Source: Streptomyces sp. NBC_01669 (lineage in GTDB: Bacteria > Actinomycetota > Actinomycetes > Streptomycetales > Streptomycetaceae). From it: 64,000 nt of DNA. Under the pieces are notes generated by a model. The model was not told the origin of the DNA, did not search any database, and saw only the letters and a program-made list of their open reading frames with translations. Made by a program: the position numbers and the translations under genes. The stretch covers positions 2,418,001-2,482,000 of the forward strand of contig NZ_JAPEQG010000001.1 of the NCBI RefSeq assembly GCF_026339735.1, in the 5' to 3' direction. Positions 16,902-25,989 of the stretch are shown here, piece after piece (the stretch's first letter is position 1; each line of letters begins with the position of its first letter).

Positions 16902-17480
16902 TCAGGCGCGGACCAGTGGCGTGTCGACCAGGTGCTCGGCCAGGAACCATGCCTGGAGCTCGCCGGTGCGGATCACCTGGGAGACGAGCAGGTCGTTGGA
17001 GCCGTCGTCCCCCAGCTCGGCCGTCCGGGCAGCGGCGGCGTGGGCGTCGATGAGAATGGCCTCATGGGCCTCAAGGAGCCGTGACAGCATGGCCGGCACC
17101 TGCTCCACGCCGTCCGGAGGACGCGGGATCGACGTGATCTCCGCTACGTGCCTGGGGTCGCCCACCGCGACGCCGCCCAGGGACTGGACGCGTTCGGCGA
17201 TGGTGTCGACGAGTTCGAGCTGCTCCCCCGCGTGCTTGTCCAGGACCAGGTGCAGTTGGTAGAAGGTCGCGCCGCGCATCAGCCAGTGATGCTTCTTGTA
17301 GAGGCCGTAGAGGATCTGGGTGTCCGCCAAGACCTTGTTCAGGCGCTGGCAGGAGTACATCCGCGCCTCGTAGGACAACCCGATCGGGAACTGCTTGACG
17401 GTGCCGAATTCCTGGATCACCTCGCCCTTCTGGTGCAGCCACGGCTGGCTGCTGCTCAAAGGCTTGGAACTGCTGGTCAT
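16902..17480 (-). CDS. dps: Dps-family ferritin-like protein
   Basis: 192 aa. Helical ferritin-like fold with KVLADTQILYGLYKKHHWLMRG and FYQLHLVLDKHAGEQLELVDTIAERVQSLGG, which carries the Dps intersubunit ferroxidase residues (H..H and D-x3-E). Further conserved PRPPDGVEQVPAML and HEAILIDAHAAA segments follow. It stores iron and protects DNA from peroxide in the cytosol. ATG 17480 is supported by AGGAGG 6-7 nt upstream. It is about 180 nt downstream of the flavin reductase divergently read on the other strand, and has its own promoter region 17481-17717. Confidence 0.92.
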   Translation of the reverse strand: MTSSSKPLSSSQPWLHQKGEVIQEFGTVKQFPIGLSYEARMYSCQRLNKVLADTQILYGLYKKHHWLMRGATFYQLHLVLDKHAGEQLELVDTIAERVQSLGGVAVGDPRHVAEITSIPRPPDGVEQVPAMLSRLLEAHEAILIDAHAAAARTAELGDDGSNDLLVSQVIRTGELQAWFLAEHLVDTPLVRA

Positions 17481-17717
17481 GGTCCGCCTCCTGCGATGCC
17501 GTGCTGTGCGTACCCGAGTGACGCTAGGTGCCCTGCCGCAGGGCGCATTGACCGGTAGCGCATGTGGTGATACCTGCCAGCGCACTGTGTCCGTCGCATG
17601 TGCGAGACGTTCGCTCTCGGGCAAGACCCCGTGCGCTGGCAGGCATGGACGGTTGCCCTGCCGCCCTAGCCTCGGCCAGGCAACCCACGCCCGGTGAGCC
17701 GGGGAGCGAGGAGAGAC

Positions 17718-19085
17718 ATGAGTACGAACGAGCAGGTGGATGTGGTGGTCGTCGGGCTGGGGCCGGGCGGCGAGTACGTCGCGGGCACGCTGGCCGGGGC
17801 CGGACTCGACGTGGTGGGGGTCGAGGCGGAACTCGTCGGCGGCGAGTGTCCGTACTGGGCGTGCGTGCCCAGCAAGATGATGATCCGGGCCGGGAATCTG
17901 CTCGCCGAGGCGGGCCGGATCCCCGCTCTCGCCGGTGAGGTGGTCGTGACTCCGGACTGGGGCCGCGTCGCCGGGCGTATTCGCAACGAGGCGACCGACG
18001 ACTGGAACGACCAGGTGGCGGTCGACCGGCTCGCGGCCAAGGGCGGTCGACTCGTCCGGGGAACAGGTCGCCTCACAGGGCCGCGCCGGGTGGCGGTCGG
18101 CGACCGTACCTTCGAAGCCCGGCGCGGTGTCGTGCTGGCCACCGGCACGAAGCCACGGATCCCCCCGGTGCCAGGCCTCGAGGGAACGCCGTACTGGACC
18201 AACCGGGATGCCGTGGCGGCCAAAGAGCTGCCGGAGTCGATGGTCGTGCTCGGCGGAGGCGCCATCGGCGTCGAACTCGCGCAGGTCTTCGCCCGCTTCA
18301 CGTGCGTGGTCACGGTGCTCGAGGGGCAGGAACGGCTGCTGGCACAGGAGGAGCCGGAGGCGGGGGAGCTGGCGGCGCAGGCTCTGCGGGCGGACGGGGT
18401 CACCGTCCTGACAGGCGCTCGGGTGCGGCAGGTCGCCCATGACGGCACGGCGTTCACCATACGGCTGGAAGGGGGCGGGGAGCCGCTGCGTGCCGAGAGA
18501 CTGCTGGTCGCCGCCGGGCGTCACGCCGACCTTGCTCCACTGGCGGTCGACTCGGTGGGGCTCGATCCGACCGCAGGAGTCGTGCACACGGACGGGCAGA
18601 TGCGGGCCGGGGACGGGCTGTGGGCGGTTGGTGACATCACCGGCCGGGGTGCCTTCACCCACGTGTCGATGTACCAGGCCGAGATCGCGGTTCGGGACAT
18701 ACTCCGCCGGCCCGGTCCCGACGCCGACTACCGGGCGCTGCCCCGTGTCACCTTCACCGATCCGGAGATCGGCGCCGTAGGGCTGACGGAGCGTCAGGCA
18801 TGGGAACAGGGACTGCGGGTGCGCACCAGCGTGCTGCCCCTTTCCTCCTCCACGCGGGGGTGGATCCACGGGCCCGGCAATGAGGGGTTCATCAAGCTCG
18901 TCGAGGACACCGACCGCGGCGTACTGGTCGGCGCGACGTCGGCGGGGCCGGCGGGAGGAGAGGTGCTCTACGGGCTGAACGTGGCCGTCCACGCCGAAAT
19001 ACCCGTCGACCGCCTCCAGCACATGATGTACACGTATCCCACCTTCCACCGGACGGTGGAGGCCGCGCTCGGAGCCCTCCGCTGA
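17718..19085 (+). CDS. Pyridine nucleotide-disulfide oxidoreductase (lipoamide dehydrogenase/mercuric reductase-like)
   Basis: 455 aa. N-terminal FAD-binding VVVVGLGPGGEYVAGTLAGAG; redox-active disulfide in ECPYWACVPSKMM (C-x4-C). NAD(P)-binding GGGAIGVELAQVFARF; FAD contact VGDITGRGAFTHV; C-terminal dimerisation domain with YPTFHRTVEAAL near the end. The CPYWACVPSK form, instead of CLNVGCVPSK, is typical of an actinobacterial subgroup whose substrate is often unknown. ATG 17718 has GAGGAGAG 5-8 nt upstream. It is divergent from dps, so a shared oxidative-stress role is plausible but not shown. Confidence 0.87.
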   Translation: MSTNEQVDVVVVGLGPGGEYVAGTLAGAGLDVVGVEAELVGGECPYWACVPSKMMIRAGNLLAEAGRIPALAGEVVVTPDWGRVAGRIRNEATDDWNDQVAVDRLAAKGGRLVRGTGRLTGPRRVAVGDRTFEARRGVVLATGTKPRIPPVPGLEGTPYWTNRDAVAAKELPESMVVLGGGAIGVELAQVFARFTCVVTVLEGQERLLAQEEPEAGELAAQALRADGVTVLTGARVRQVAHDGTAFTIRLEGGGEPLRAERLLVAAGRHADLAPLAVDSVGLDPTAGVVHTDGQMRAGDGLWAVGDITGRGAFTHVSMYQAEIAVRDILRRPGPDADYRALPRVTFTDPEIGAVGLTERQAWEQGLRVRTSVLPLSSSTRGWIHGPGNEGFIKLVEDTDRGVLVGATSAGPAGGEVLYGLNVAVHAEIPVDRLQHMMYTYPTFHRTVEAALGALR

Positions 19086-19135
19086 ACCGCCCACCGATCG
19101 CTCACACCGACCCGGCACCCAGGCGATGGCGCACC

Positions 19136-20263
19136 ATGCCGGGCCGCGACCCCGGCGAGCCGCACAGGTCCGCCACCCCGCTGGAACTCCTCTTCGACCT
19201 GTGCTTCGTCATCGCGGTGGCGCAGGCGTCCGGGAGTCTGCACGAGGCGCTGACCGATGGGGAGTACGCCACCGGTGTCCTGCGCTTCGCGCTGATCTTC
19301 TTCACCATCTGGTGGGCGTGGATGAACTTCACCTGGTTCGCATCCGCCTACGACCCGGACGACCTCCTGTACCGGCTGACGGTGTTGGTCCAGATCACCG
19401 GGTCGCTCGTGCTCGCCGCCGGTGTTCACAGCGCGTTCGAGGAGGGCGATCTGCGGGTCATCACGGCCGGATACGTCGTGCTGCGCACGGCGCTGGCCGC
19501 CCTGTGGCTGCGTGCCGCGTGGTCCGACCCCGCTCGGCGGCCGACCACTCTGCGTTTCGCCGTTGGAGTGTCGCTGTGTCAGATCGGGTGGGTAGGACTG
19601 CTCGGTCTCCCGGCCTCGGCGCGGCTGCCCGGCATGGTCGTGATGATCGTCGCCGAGGTCTCCGTCCCGGTGTGGGCGCAGTCCGCCGGGATGACCCCAT
19701 GGCATCCGCGCCACATTGCCGAGCGCTACGAACTCTTCACCCTGATCGTCCTCGGGGAGTCCGTCGCGGCGGCCACCGTCGCCGTCCGGGGCGCCTTCGA
19801 CCGCCACCAAGGCACCGGTTCGCTGTACGCGGTGGCGGCCGGTGGCCTGTTCATGGCCTACGCCATGTGGTGGCTGTACTTCGCCAGACCCGCGCACACC
19901 CTGCTCGCTACGACGCACCGGGCCCATCGCAGGAGATTCATCTGGGCCTACGGCCACTACCTGATCTTCGCTTCGGCGACCGCCGAGGGAGCCGGCCTGG
20001 CCGCGTACGCCGATCACGTCACGCGTCGCACGGACGCCTCGCCGTTGGCCGCCGGCGCGGTGGTCACCGTCCCCGCGGCCGTCTTCCTGATCACCGTCTG
20101 GGCTGTACATCTGCGGCCCCACCAAAAAACCGCGGCGGAGTGGATTCCGTATCCCGTCGCCGCGGTCGGCATCCTGCTGGCCGCTTGCTCCCCGGCCCCT
20201 GCCCTCGCTGCCGGCGCGCTGCTGGCGGCCCTGGTCGTGGTGGTCACGGTGCCGCGCCGGTGA
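19136..20263 (+). CDS. LtrA (low-temperature requirement A) family membrane protein
   Basis: 375 aa, about ten hydrophobic segments. Family marks are the N-terminal TPLELLFDLCFVIAVAQ, IWWAWMNFTWFASAYDPDD and the later HIAERYELFTLIVLGESVAA with conserved E-R-x-x-L-F-x-L-I-x-L-G-E. The family is named for Listeria low-temperature growth; molecular function is not settled. It starts 50 nt after the oxidoreductase stop on the same strand and may be co-transcribed. A strong bidirectional hairpin follows the stop. Confidence 0.88.
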   Translation: MPGRDPGEPHRSATPLELLFDLCFVIAVAQASGSLHEALTDGEYATGVLRFALIFFTIWWAWMNFTWFASAYDPDDLLYRLTVLVQITGSLVLAAGVHSAFEEGDLRVITAGYVVLRTALAALWLRAAWSDPARRPTTLRFAVGVSLCQIGWVGLLGLPASARLPGMVVMIVAEVSVPVWAQSAGMTPWHPRHIAERYELFTLIVLGESVAAATVAVRGAFDRHQGTGSLYAVAAGGLFMAYAMWWLYFARPAHTLLATTHRAHRRRFIWAYGHYLIFASATAEGAGLAAYADHVTRRTDASPLAAGAVVTVPAAVFLITVWAVHLRPHQKTAAEWIPYPVAAVGILLAACSPAPALAAGALLAALVVVVTVPRR

Positions 20264-20303
20264 AGAAGCCAGCAGCGGGATCTCACGCTGCGCCAAGACC
20301 GAA

Positions 20304-20349
20304 GGCCGCGCGGCCGAACTCCCCGTACGGAGAGTTCGGCCGCGCGGCC
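20304..20349. terminator. Strong bidirectional hairpin terminator
   Basis: Perfect 18-bp arms: GGCCGCGCGGCCGAACTC (20304-20321) and its complement at 20332-20349, with a 10-nt loop. It lies between the convergent LtrA gene (stop 20263) and alpha/beta hydrolase gene (stop 20373), where it can end both transcripts. Confidence 0.85.
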
Positions 20350-20372
20350 CGTCTGCGCCGCCTGCCGCCTCG

Positions 20373-21095
20373 TCAGCTCGTCGCGCGTACCGCATCGCGG
20401 ATCAGTTCGGCGACCTCCTCGGGCCGGGACACGGCCACGGCGTGCGAGGCGCCCTCGATCTCGACGATCGTCGCCCCGGCCCGCTTCGCGCCGAAGCGCT
20501 CGACCTCGGGGTTGATCGCCTGGTCCGCGCCGGCGACGAGGGCCCAGGAGGGCTTGGTCTTCCACGCGGCGGCCGAGGCAGTCTCCGTGAACGCCGAGGC
20601 GGCCAGCGGACGCTGCGTCACCGCCAGGACCTTGGTGACGGCGGCCGGGACGTCGGCGGCAAAGATGTCCCCGAACGCCTCGGCCTTGATGGTGACCTCG
20701 ACCGCAGGCTCAGCGCCCTCCACGGGGTACGTCATCTCCTTCAGGTTGCTGACGAGCGGCGAGAGCGGGAAGCGGCCCTGCAACTCGCCGAGGCTCTCGC
20801 CCTCTTCGGTGACATAGGCCGCGATGTAGACCAGCCCGACGACGTTCTCCACGGTGCCTGCCACAGAGATGAGCGCACCGCCGTAGGAGTGGCCGACAAG
20901 CACTACCGGACCGTCGATCTGAGCAGCCACGGAAGCGATGTACGCGGCGTCGGACACCAGGCCGCGCAGCGGGTTCGGCGGCGCGACCACGGGAATGCCG
21001 TGGTTCTGAAGCTCCGCGATGACCCCGGTCCAGCTGGCGGCGTCCGCGAAGGCTCCGTGCACGAGAACGGCTGTGGGGGTCGGGTTTGTGGTCAT
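20373..21095 (-). CDS. Alpha/beta hydrolase (esterase EstC/salicylate esterase-like)
   Basis: 240 aa. Oxyanion-loop TAVLVHGAFADAASWTG, nucleophile elbow GHSYGGALI (Ser near residue 70), Asp in VAGADQAINPEVE and catalytic His in IEGASHAVAVSRPEEVAEL. This is the common alpha/beta hydrolase type related to plant salicylate-esterase-like proteins; the substrate is unknown. No signal peptide. It starts 58 nt after the stop of the HSL-type esterase on the same strand, so the two likely form an operon. Confidence 0.85.
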   Translation of the reverse strand: MTTNPTPTAVLVHGAFADAASWTGVIAELQNHGIPVVAPPNPLRGLVSDAAYIASVAAQIDGPVVLVGHSYGGALISVAGTVENVVGLVYIAAYVTEEGESLGELQGRFPLSPLVSNLKEMTYPVEGAEPAVEVTIKAEAFGDIFAADVPAAVTKVLAVTQRPLAASAFTETASAAAWKTKPSWALVAGADQAINPEVERFGAKRAGATIVEIEGASHAVAVSRPEEVAELIRDAVRATS

Positions 21096-21153
21096 GCTTG
21101 GGTTGGTCTCCTTGTTGTCGGGTGGTTTTCGGAAATGAGCATGGAGCGCGGTG

Positions 21154-22125
21154 TCAGCCGGCGTGGAGCGCGGTGCGCAGGGCGCTGCTGGCCAACGTGA
21201 TGGCGGCCTGGGCGGCGTGGGTCTCGCGCAGGGCGTTGAGCATGACGAAGTCGTGGATGATGCCCTGGAAGCGGACGGCAGTGACGGGGACGCCGGCCTC
21301 GCGGAGCTTGTTGGCGTAGGCCTCGCCCTCGTCGCGCAGTACGTCGGCCTCGCCGGTGATGACCAGGGCCGGCGGCAGCCCGGTGAGCTGCTCGGTGGTG
21401 GCCCGCAGCGGGGATGCGGTGATCTGGGCGCGTTCGGCCTCGTCGGTGGTGTACTGGTCCCAGAACCACTGCATGCCGTCGCGGCGCAGGAAGTAGCCCG
21501 TGGCGAACTGGTGGTAGGAGCCGGTGTCGAAGTTCGCGTCGGTGACCGGGTAGAAGAGAACCTGCTGGACCAGCGGTACGTCGCCGCGCTCCTTGGCCAT
21601 CAGCGTCAGTGCGGCGGTCATGTTGCCGCCGACGGAGTCGCCGGCAACGGCCAGCCGGGTGCCGTCGAGGCCCTTGGACGTACCCTGCTGGACGACCCAT
21701 CGGGCGACCACGTAGTTCTGCTCGATGGCGACCGGGTAGCGAACCTCCGGGGAGAGGTCGTACTCGGGGAAGACCACGGCGGCGTTGGCGCCGACGGCGA
21801 GTTCGCGCACCAGGCGGTCGTGGGTGTGCGCGTTGCCGAACACCCAGCCGGCGCCGTGGATGTAGAGGATCACCGGCAGGGACCCCTCCACGCCGGCGGG
21901 CCTGACGATGCGCGCGCGGACACTGCCCGTCGGACCGCCCGGGACAGTGATCCACTCCTCGTCGATCTGCGGCTTGTCGATCTCGCCGGACTGCACCTCG
22001 TCGACCGCCTTGCGCCCCTCGGCGGGCGGCAGGTCGAAGAGGTAGGGCGGATTGGCGGTCGCCTCGGCGAACGCGGCTGCCGCCGGCTCCAGCACCGGCT
22101 GGACCGGCTCCACGACGTCGGACAT
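21154..22125 (-). CDS. HSL-family alpha/beta hydrolase (esterase/lipase)
   Basis: 323 aa. Hormone-sensitive-lipase family: HGAGWVFGNAHTHDRLVREL (the HGG-like oxyanion motif, here HGAGW), nucleophile GDSVGGNMTAALTLMAKE, Asp in TGEADVLRDEGEAYANKL and His in IIHDFVMLNAL. RBS AGGAG 7-8 nt before the ATG at 22125. It is a close paralogue of the esterase at 28945-29931 (same LRDEGEAYA-type and HDFV motifs), but has the normal Ser nucleophile. It is divergent from the amidohydrolase operon and separated from it by a 600-bp region with a MITE-like element. Confidence 0.88.
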   Translation of the reverse strand: MSDVVEPVQPVLEPAAAAFAEATANPPYLFDLPPAEGRKAVDEVQSGEIDKPQIDEEWITVPGGPTGSVRARIVRPAGVEGSLPVILYIHGAGWVFGNAHTHDRLVRELAVGANAAVVFPEYDLSPEVRYPVAIEQNYVVARWVVQQGTSKGLDGTRLAVAGDSVGGNMTAALTLMAKERGDVPLVQQVLFYPVTDANFDTGSYHQFATGYFLRRDGMQWFWDQYTTDEAERAQITASPLRATTEQLTGLPPALVITGEADVLRDEGEAYANKLREAGVPVTAVRFQGIIHDFVMLNALRETHAAQAAITLASSALRTALHAG

Positions 22126-22297
22126 GTGAGTCTCCTGAGTTTCATGTGATCCGCCGGTCTATCCGGCGAGGCGAATGCGGGCCGGACATATAGATCTGCG
22201 GGGCCGTCCATCACCACGCTAAAACCCTGAGGACGGCGGAGATTGACCACCAACGCACCGGAGCCGGCCTCGAAGTGCACGTCTGAGCTCCTCCAAA

Positions 22298-22456
22298 GGC
22301 TGTCCCGTAGTCCCTGGTGGATCAGCGCGCGGCGTCAGATGGGGTGCATCGCAAGGCGGAGGGGCGTCCTCGTACTGGGTGTATTCGGGCGTTCCGACAA
22401 CGCAGCGAGGTGCCGCAGCTGTCGTCGTGCGCCCGCCGGGGATTACGGGACAGGCC
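22298..22456. mobile_element. MITE-like element with GGCTGTCCCGTA termini
   Basis: Left end GGCTGTCCCGTAGTCCC (22298-22314), right end GGGATTACGGGACAGGCC (22439-22456). The right end's complement, GGCCTGTCCCGTAATCCC, matches the left end apart from a one-base insertion and one substitution. The interior of about 125 bp has no ORF of note. These termini resemble those of Streptomyces IS elements ending in GGCTGTCCCGTA, so this may be a non-autonomous derivative. I saw no clear target-site duplication. Confidence 0.55.
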
Positions 22457-22463
22457 TCAGCGA

Positions 22464-22499
22464 GGCAGTGCACTCCCGGAACGCCTCCAGTGCACTGCC
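22464..22499. promoter_or_regulatory. 11+11 bp palindrome upstream of the amidohydrolase operon
   Basis: GGCAGTGCACT (22464-22474) and AGTGCACTGCC (22489-22499), perfect arms with a 14-nt spacer, directly beside the MITE-like element and 230 nt before the amidohydrolase start. It could be an operator, or a hairpin in the leader. Confidence 0.4.
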
Positions 22500-22731
22500 G
22501 GGACACACAGGTGCTTCGGCTCGAAATAGCCTGCCGGCAGAGCAGTTGCGGTCTGCCGGGGTTCGGGCTTGCGCATGGAGCGGAAAGCCCACCGGGAATT
22601 CGGCCTGATGGAACGTGGGCGCAGTGATGTGGTGTACCCCCGGCTCTCTCCCGCCCGCCGCTGCCGCCGAAGTCGGACGTCGATGCAGACGGAAATCGAC
22701 GCTGTTTCATCCCGCAGGAGGTTGTCGAAAG

Positions 22732-24621
22732 GTGTCCACGATGCCGGTCGGTGGGCTGGTTCCCAGCGCCACCGACAACGCCGCGGACCTCGTGGTTCGC
22801 AACGCGAAGATTCACACCGGAGACCCGGTCCGGCCGCAGGCCGAGGCGATCGCCGTCCGGGACGGCGTCATCACGGTCGTCGGCGACGACAAGGACGTGG
22901 CTCCCCATGTCGGCCCGGCCACAAGGGTGGTCGACGCCCTCGGCCGCCGGGTGGTCCCCGGCCTCAACGACTCCCACCTGCACGTCATCCGGGGCGGGCT
23001 CAACTACGTGCTGGAGCTGCGCTGGGACGGCGTCCCCACGCTGCGACAGGGTCTGGCGATGCTGCGTGAGCAGGCGGCCCGCACGCCCAAGGGCCAGTGG
23101 GTGCGGGTGGTGGGGGGTTGGTCGGCCGAGCAGTTCGCCGAACGGCGGCTGCCGACCGTCGCCGAGCTGAACGGCGCCGCGCCGGACACCCCGGTGTTCG
23201 TTCTGCACCTGTACCAGTCGGCGGTGCTCAACCGCGCGGCGCTCAAGGCCTCCGGATACACCAGGGACACCCTGGACCCGAAGGGTGGCCAGATCGTACG
23301 GGGCCGGGACGGTGAGCCCACGGGCATGTTGCTGGCCGCGCCGAGCGCCCTGATCCTCTACTCGACTCTGGCCAAGGCCCCGGTGCTGGATGGTGAGGAC
23401 AAGAAGACCTCCACCCGCCATTTCCTGCGGGAACTGAACAGGTTCGGGCTCACGTCGGCGATCGACGCTGCGGGGGGATTCCAGAATTTCCCCGACAACT
23501 ACAGCACGGTCGTCGAACTGGCCCAGGCCGGCGAGTTGTCGCTGCGCATCGCGTATCACCTTTTCCCGCAGACCGCCGGACAAGAAATCGACGACCTCGC
23601 CCGCTGGATCGAAATGGCCCGCCCCGAGGACGGGGACGAATGGCTTCGCCTCAACGGTGCGGGTGAGAATCTCACTTGGGCGGCGGCAGATTTCGAGAAC
23701 TTCGCCCAGCCGCGCCCGGAACTCGCCCCCGGCTATGAGGCAGAATTTGAGAAGGCCGTGCGCCTGCTCATGGAGAACGGCTGGGGATTCCGGCTGCACG
23801 CCACGTACGACGACACCATCCGACGCGATCTTGCAATATTCGAGAAGCTTGCCGCGGACGGACTCTTCCCGGCCGGAAACCGGTGGCTTTTCGACCACGC
23901 GGAGACCGTCTCCGCGGACAGCCTCGATCGCATCGCCGCCCTCGGCGGCGCCATGTCCGTGCAGAACCGGCTGTCGTTCCAGGGGGAGGCGTTCGTTCGC
24001 CGCTACGGCCCCGGTGCCGCCGCGGACGCCCCTCCGATCCGGGCCATGCTGGAGCGCGGCCTGACCGTCGGCGCCGGCACCGACGCCACCCGGGTCTCGA
24101 CCTACAACCCGTGGGTCGCCCTGCACTGGCTGGTCAGCGGCCGCACCGTCGGCGACCTGGTCGTCCGCCCGCCGCACAACCGTGTCGACCGGCGGACGGC
24201 GCTGTCGATGTTCACCGAAGCCGGTGCCGCGCTGACCGGCGAGGAGGGCGTCAAGGGCGTCCTGCGCCCGGGCTGTCTCGGCGACCTCGCGGTCCTGTCC
24301 GAGGACTACTTTGCCGTGCCCGAGCCGGACATCGCGCACATCGAGTCCCTGCTGACGGTCGTCGGCGGCCGGATCGTCTACGCCGCCGCCGAGTACGAGG
24401 GCCTCGACGAGGAACTGCCGCCGGTCAGCCCCGAGTGGAGCCCGGTCGCGCACTTCGGCGGCTACCAGGCCACGCCGCGTATCGGCCCGTCGGGCGCCCG
24501 CCAGGCCGAGTTGCTCGGCCAGGCCGTCGCGGAGTCGGAGCAGCACCGGCAGTGGCGCGCCCGTCGAGGCCTGGCCGCGGATACCGAGAGCACGGTCTTC
24601 GACCCCTGCTTCTCGCTCTGA
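22732..24621 (+). CDS. Amidohydrolase family protein (YtcJ-like)
   Basis: 629 aa. N-terminal beta-sandwich start ADLVVRNAKIHTGDPVRPQAEA and metal-binding VVPGLNDSHLHVIRGG (HxH). Later residues LFDHAETVSADSLDRIAALG and GAGTDATRVSTYNPWVALHWL fit the YtcJ/NfdA-like branch of metal-dependent amidohydrolases. Substrate unknown. I prefer GTG 22732 because AGGAGG (22716-22721) is 10 nt upstream; ATG 22741, three codons later, is an alternative. Next is an isochorismatase-like hydrolase on the same strand, with DoxX and DUF1275 membrane proteins after it. Confidence 0.87.
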   Translation: MSTMPVGGLVPSATDNAADLVVRNAKIHTGDPVRPQAEAIAVRDGVITVVGDDKDVAPHVGPATRVVDALGRRVVPGLNDSHLHVIRGGLNYVLELRWDGVPTLRQGLAMLREQAARTPKGQWVRVVGGWSAEQFAERRLPTVAELNGAAPDTPVFVLHLYQSAVLNRAALKASGYTRDTLDPKGGQIVRGRDGEPTGMLLAAPSALILYSTLAKAPVLDGEDKKTSTRHFLRELNRFGLTSAIDAAGGFQNFPDNYSTVVELAQAGELSLRIAYHLFPQTAGQEIDDLARWIEMARPEDGDEWLRLNGAGENLTWAAADFENFAQPRPELAPGYEAEFEKAVRLLMENGWGFRLHATYDDTIRRDLAIFEKLAADGLFPAGNRWLFDHAETVSADSLDRIAALGGAMSVQNRLSFQGEAFVRRYGPGAAADAPPIRAMLERGLTVGAGTDATRVSTYNPWVALHWLVSGRTVGDLVVRPPHNRVDRRTALSMFTEAGAALTGEEGVKGVLRPGCLGDLAVLSEDYFAVPEPDIAHIESLLTVVGGRIVYAAAEYEGLDEELPPVSPEWSPVAHFGGYQATPRIGPSGARQAELLGQAVAESEQHRQWRARRGLAADTESTVFDPCFSL

Positions 24622-24753
24622 TCTCCCGGGAGAGGCCCGGTCACGAGCCGCCCCTCCCGGGACACCACCCCCCACCTCGCGCCGTCCTGCGGACGGTTGT
24701 TCTCAGCAGCGGACGCCTGTCCGCGATCACATTTCTCATGGAAAGGCTCTCTC

Positions 24754-25416
24754 ATGGTCGACATCTCCGAGGTCACCGCGGTCCCCAGCCCCGACCTGCT
24801 GACCCCCGACAACTGCGCGGTGCTGTTCGTGGACCACCAGCCGCAGATGTTCTTCGCCGCCGCCAGCGGCGACCGGACCGCGATCATCAACTCGACCGTG
24901 GGCCTGGCGAAGGCCGCCAAGGTCTTCGATGTGCCCGTCGTGCTGAGCACCGTGGCCGCCGAGTCGTTCTCGGGCCCGATCCTGCCGCAACTCGCTGCGG
25001 TCTTCCCGGACCAGAAGATCATCGACCGCACCTCGATGAACGCCTGGGAGGACGTCCCCTTCGTCGAAGCCGTCAAGGCGACCGGCCGCAAGAAGATCGT
25101 CATCGCCGGCCTGTGGACCGAGGTCTGCGTCGTGCTTCCCACGCTGTCCGCCCTCTCCCAGGGTTACGAGGTCTATGTCGTCACGGACGCGTCCGGTGGG
25201 GTCAGCCCGCAGGCGCACGAGCACGCCATCCAGCGCATGGTCCAGGGCGGCGCGATTCCGGTGACCTGGGTGCAGGTCCTGCTGGAGCTTCAGCGGGACT
25301 GGGCGCGTACGGAGACGTACGCCCCCGTCACGGAGGTCGTGAAGGAGCACGCCGGTGCCTACGGCCTCGGGGTCGTCTACGCGCAGGCCGTCATCGGCGC
25401 GCACGCCGCCGGCTGA
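24754..25416 (+). CDS. Isochorismatase-like (YcaC-type) hydrolase
   Basis: 220 aa cysteine hydrolase. Catalytic Asp in CAVLFVDHQPQMFF, Lys in GRKKIVIAG and nucleophilic Cys in GLWTEVCVVLPTLSAL; the preceding cis-peptide region fits the fold. The C-terminal extension beyond the isochorismatase core (RDWARTETYAPVTEVV..) is typical of the YcaC-like subgroup. Physiological substrates of this subgroup are mostly unknown. ATG 24754 has AAAGG about 8 nt upstream. It lies 132 nt after the amidohydrolase, so the two could act in one degradative route. Confidence 0.86.
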   Translation: MVDISEVTAVPSPDLLTPDNCAVLFVDHQPQMFFAAASGDRTAIINSTVGLAKAAKVFDVPVVLSTVAAESFSGPILPQLAAVFPDQKIIDRTSMNAWEDVPFVEAVKATGRKKIVIAGLWTEVCVVLPTLSALSQGYEVYVVTDASGGVSPQAHEHAIQRMVQGGAIPVTWVQVLLELQRDWARTETYAPVTEVVKEHAGAYGLGVVYAQAVIGAHAAG

Positions 25417-25464
25417 CCCCTTCATCCTCGCATCGACGGAACGTCAGGAACAGGCAGGAACGCA

Positions 25465-25989
25465 ATGGACACCGGACTGTTGATCCTCCGGCTGGTGGTG
25501 GGTCTCCTCATCGCCGCACACGGAGTGCAGAAGATCAGTTTCCGGCTGGGCGGCCACGGCTTGGCGGGCGGAACCGAGGAGTTCCGCCACGACGGCTTCC
25601 GGGGCGGCCGGCTCACCGCGCTCGCCGCGGGCGGCAGCCAGATCGGTGCCGGCCTGTTCCTGGCAGCCGGTCTGCTCACACCCGCGGCGGCGATGGCCGC
25701 CATGGGGGTGATGACGGTCGCCGGCACCGTCAAACGGCACAACGGGCTCTGGGTCCAGAACGACGGCTACGAGTACCCGATGGTCCTCGTCGTCGCCTCC
25801 GTGGTCCTGGCGCTCACCGGCCCCGGCCGCTGGTCGGCCGACCACGCCCTCGGGCTGACCCCCTGGCCCCTGTGGGTCCCGGTCGTGGCCATCGTGGCCG
25901 GTCCGGTGAGCGGACTGCTCACCCGTGTGGTGCTGCATCGTCCCGCGGTCAAGGAAGGAACAACTCGATATGCGCAAGCTGCTGACTGA
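25465..25989 (+). CDS. DoxX family membrane protein
   Basis: 174 aa with four hydrophobic segments. LLILRLVVGLLIAAHGVQKISFRLGG is the DoxX N-terminus; the RLTALAAGGSQIGAGLFLAAGLLTPAAAMAA and later GYEYPMVLVVASVVLALTGPG segments follow. DoxX-family proteins are small integral membrane proteins linked to redox or thiosulfate metabolism in some species. It begins 48 nt after the isochorismatase-like gene and overlaps the next gene by 20 nt. Confidence 0.85.
   Translation: MDTGLLILRLVVGLLIAAHGVQKISFRLGGHGLAGGTEEFRHDGFRGGRLTALAAGGSQIGAGLFLAAGLLTPAAAMAAMGVMTVAGTVKRHNGLWVQNDGYEYPMVLVVASVVLALTGPGRWSADHALGLTPWPLWVPVVAIVAGPVSGLLTRVVLHRPAVKEGTTRYAQAAD

Larger units (their letters stand above)
22126..22731. 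other. 600-bp divergent intergenic region
   Basis: No gene recognised. It holds the promoters of the minus-strand esterase and plus-strand amidohydrolase, a MITE-like inverted-repeat element (22298-22456) and a separate dyad (22464-22499). Confidence 0.6.

Noticed and set aside
17481..19118. Minus-strand frame continuing upstream of dps across the disulfide oxidoreductase
   Set aside because: It is antisense to a well-supported flavoprotein; dps has a good RBS and start at 17480.
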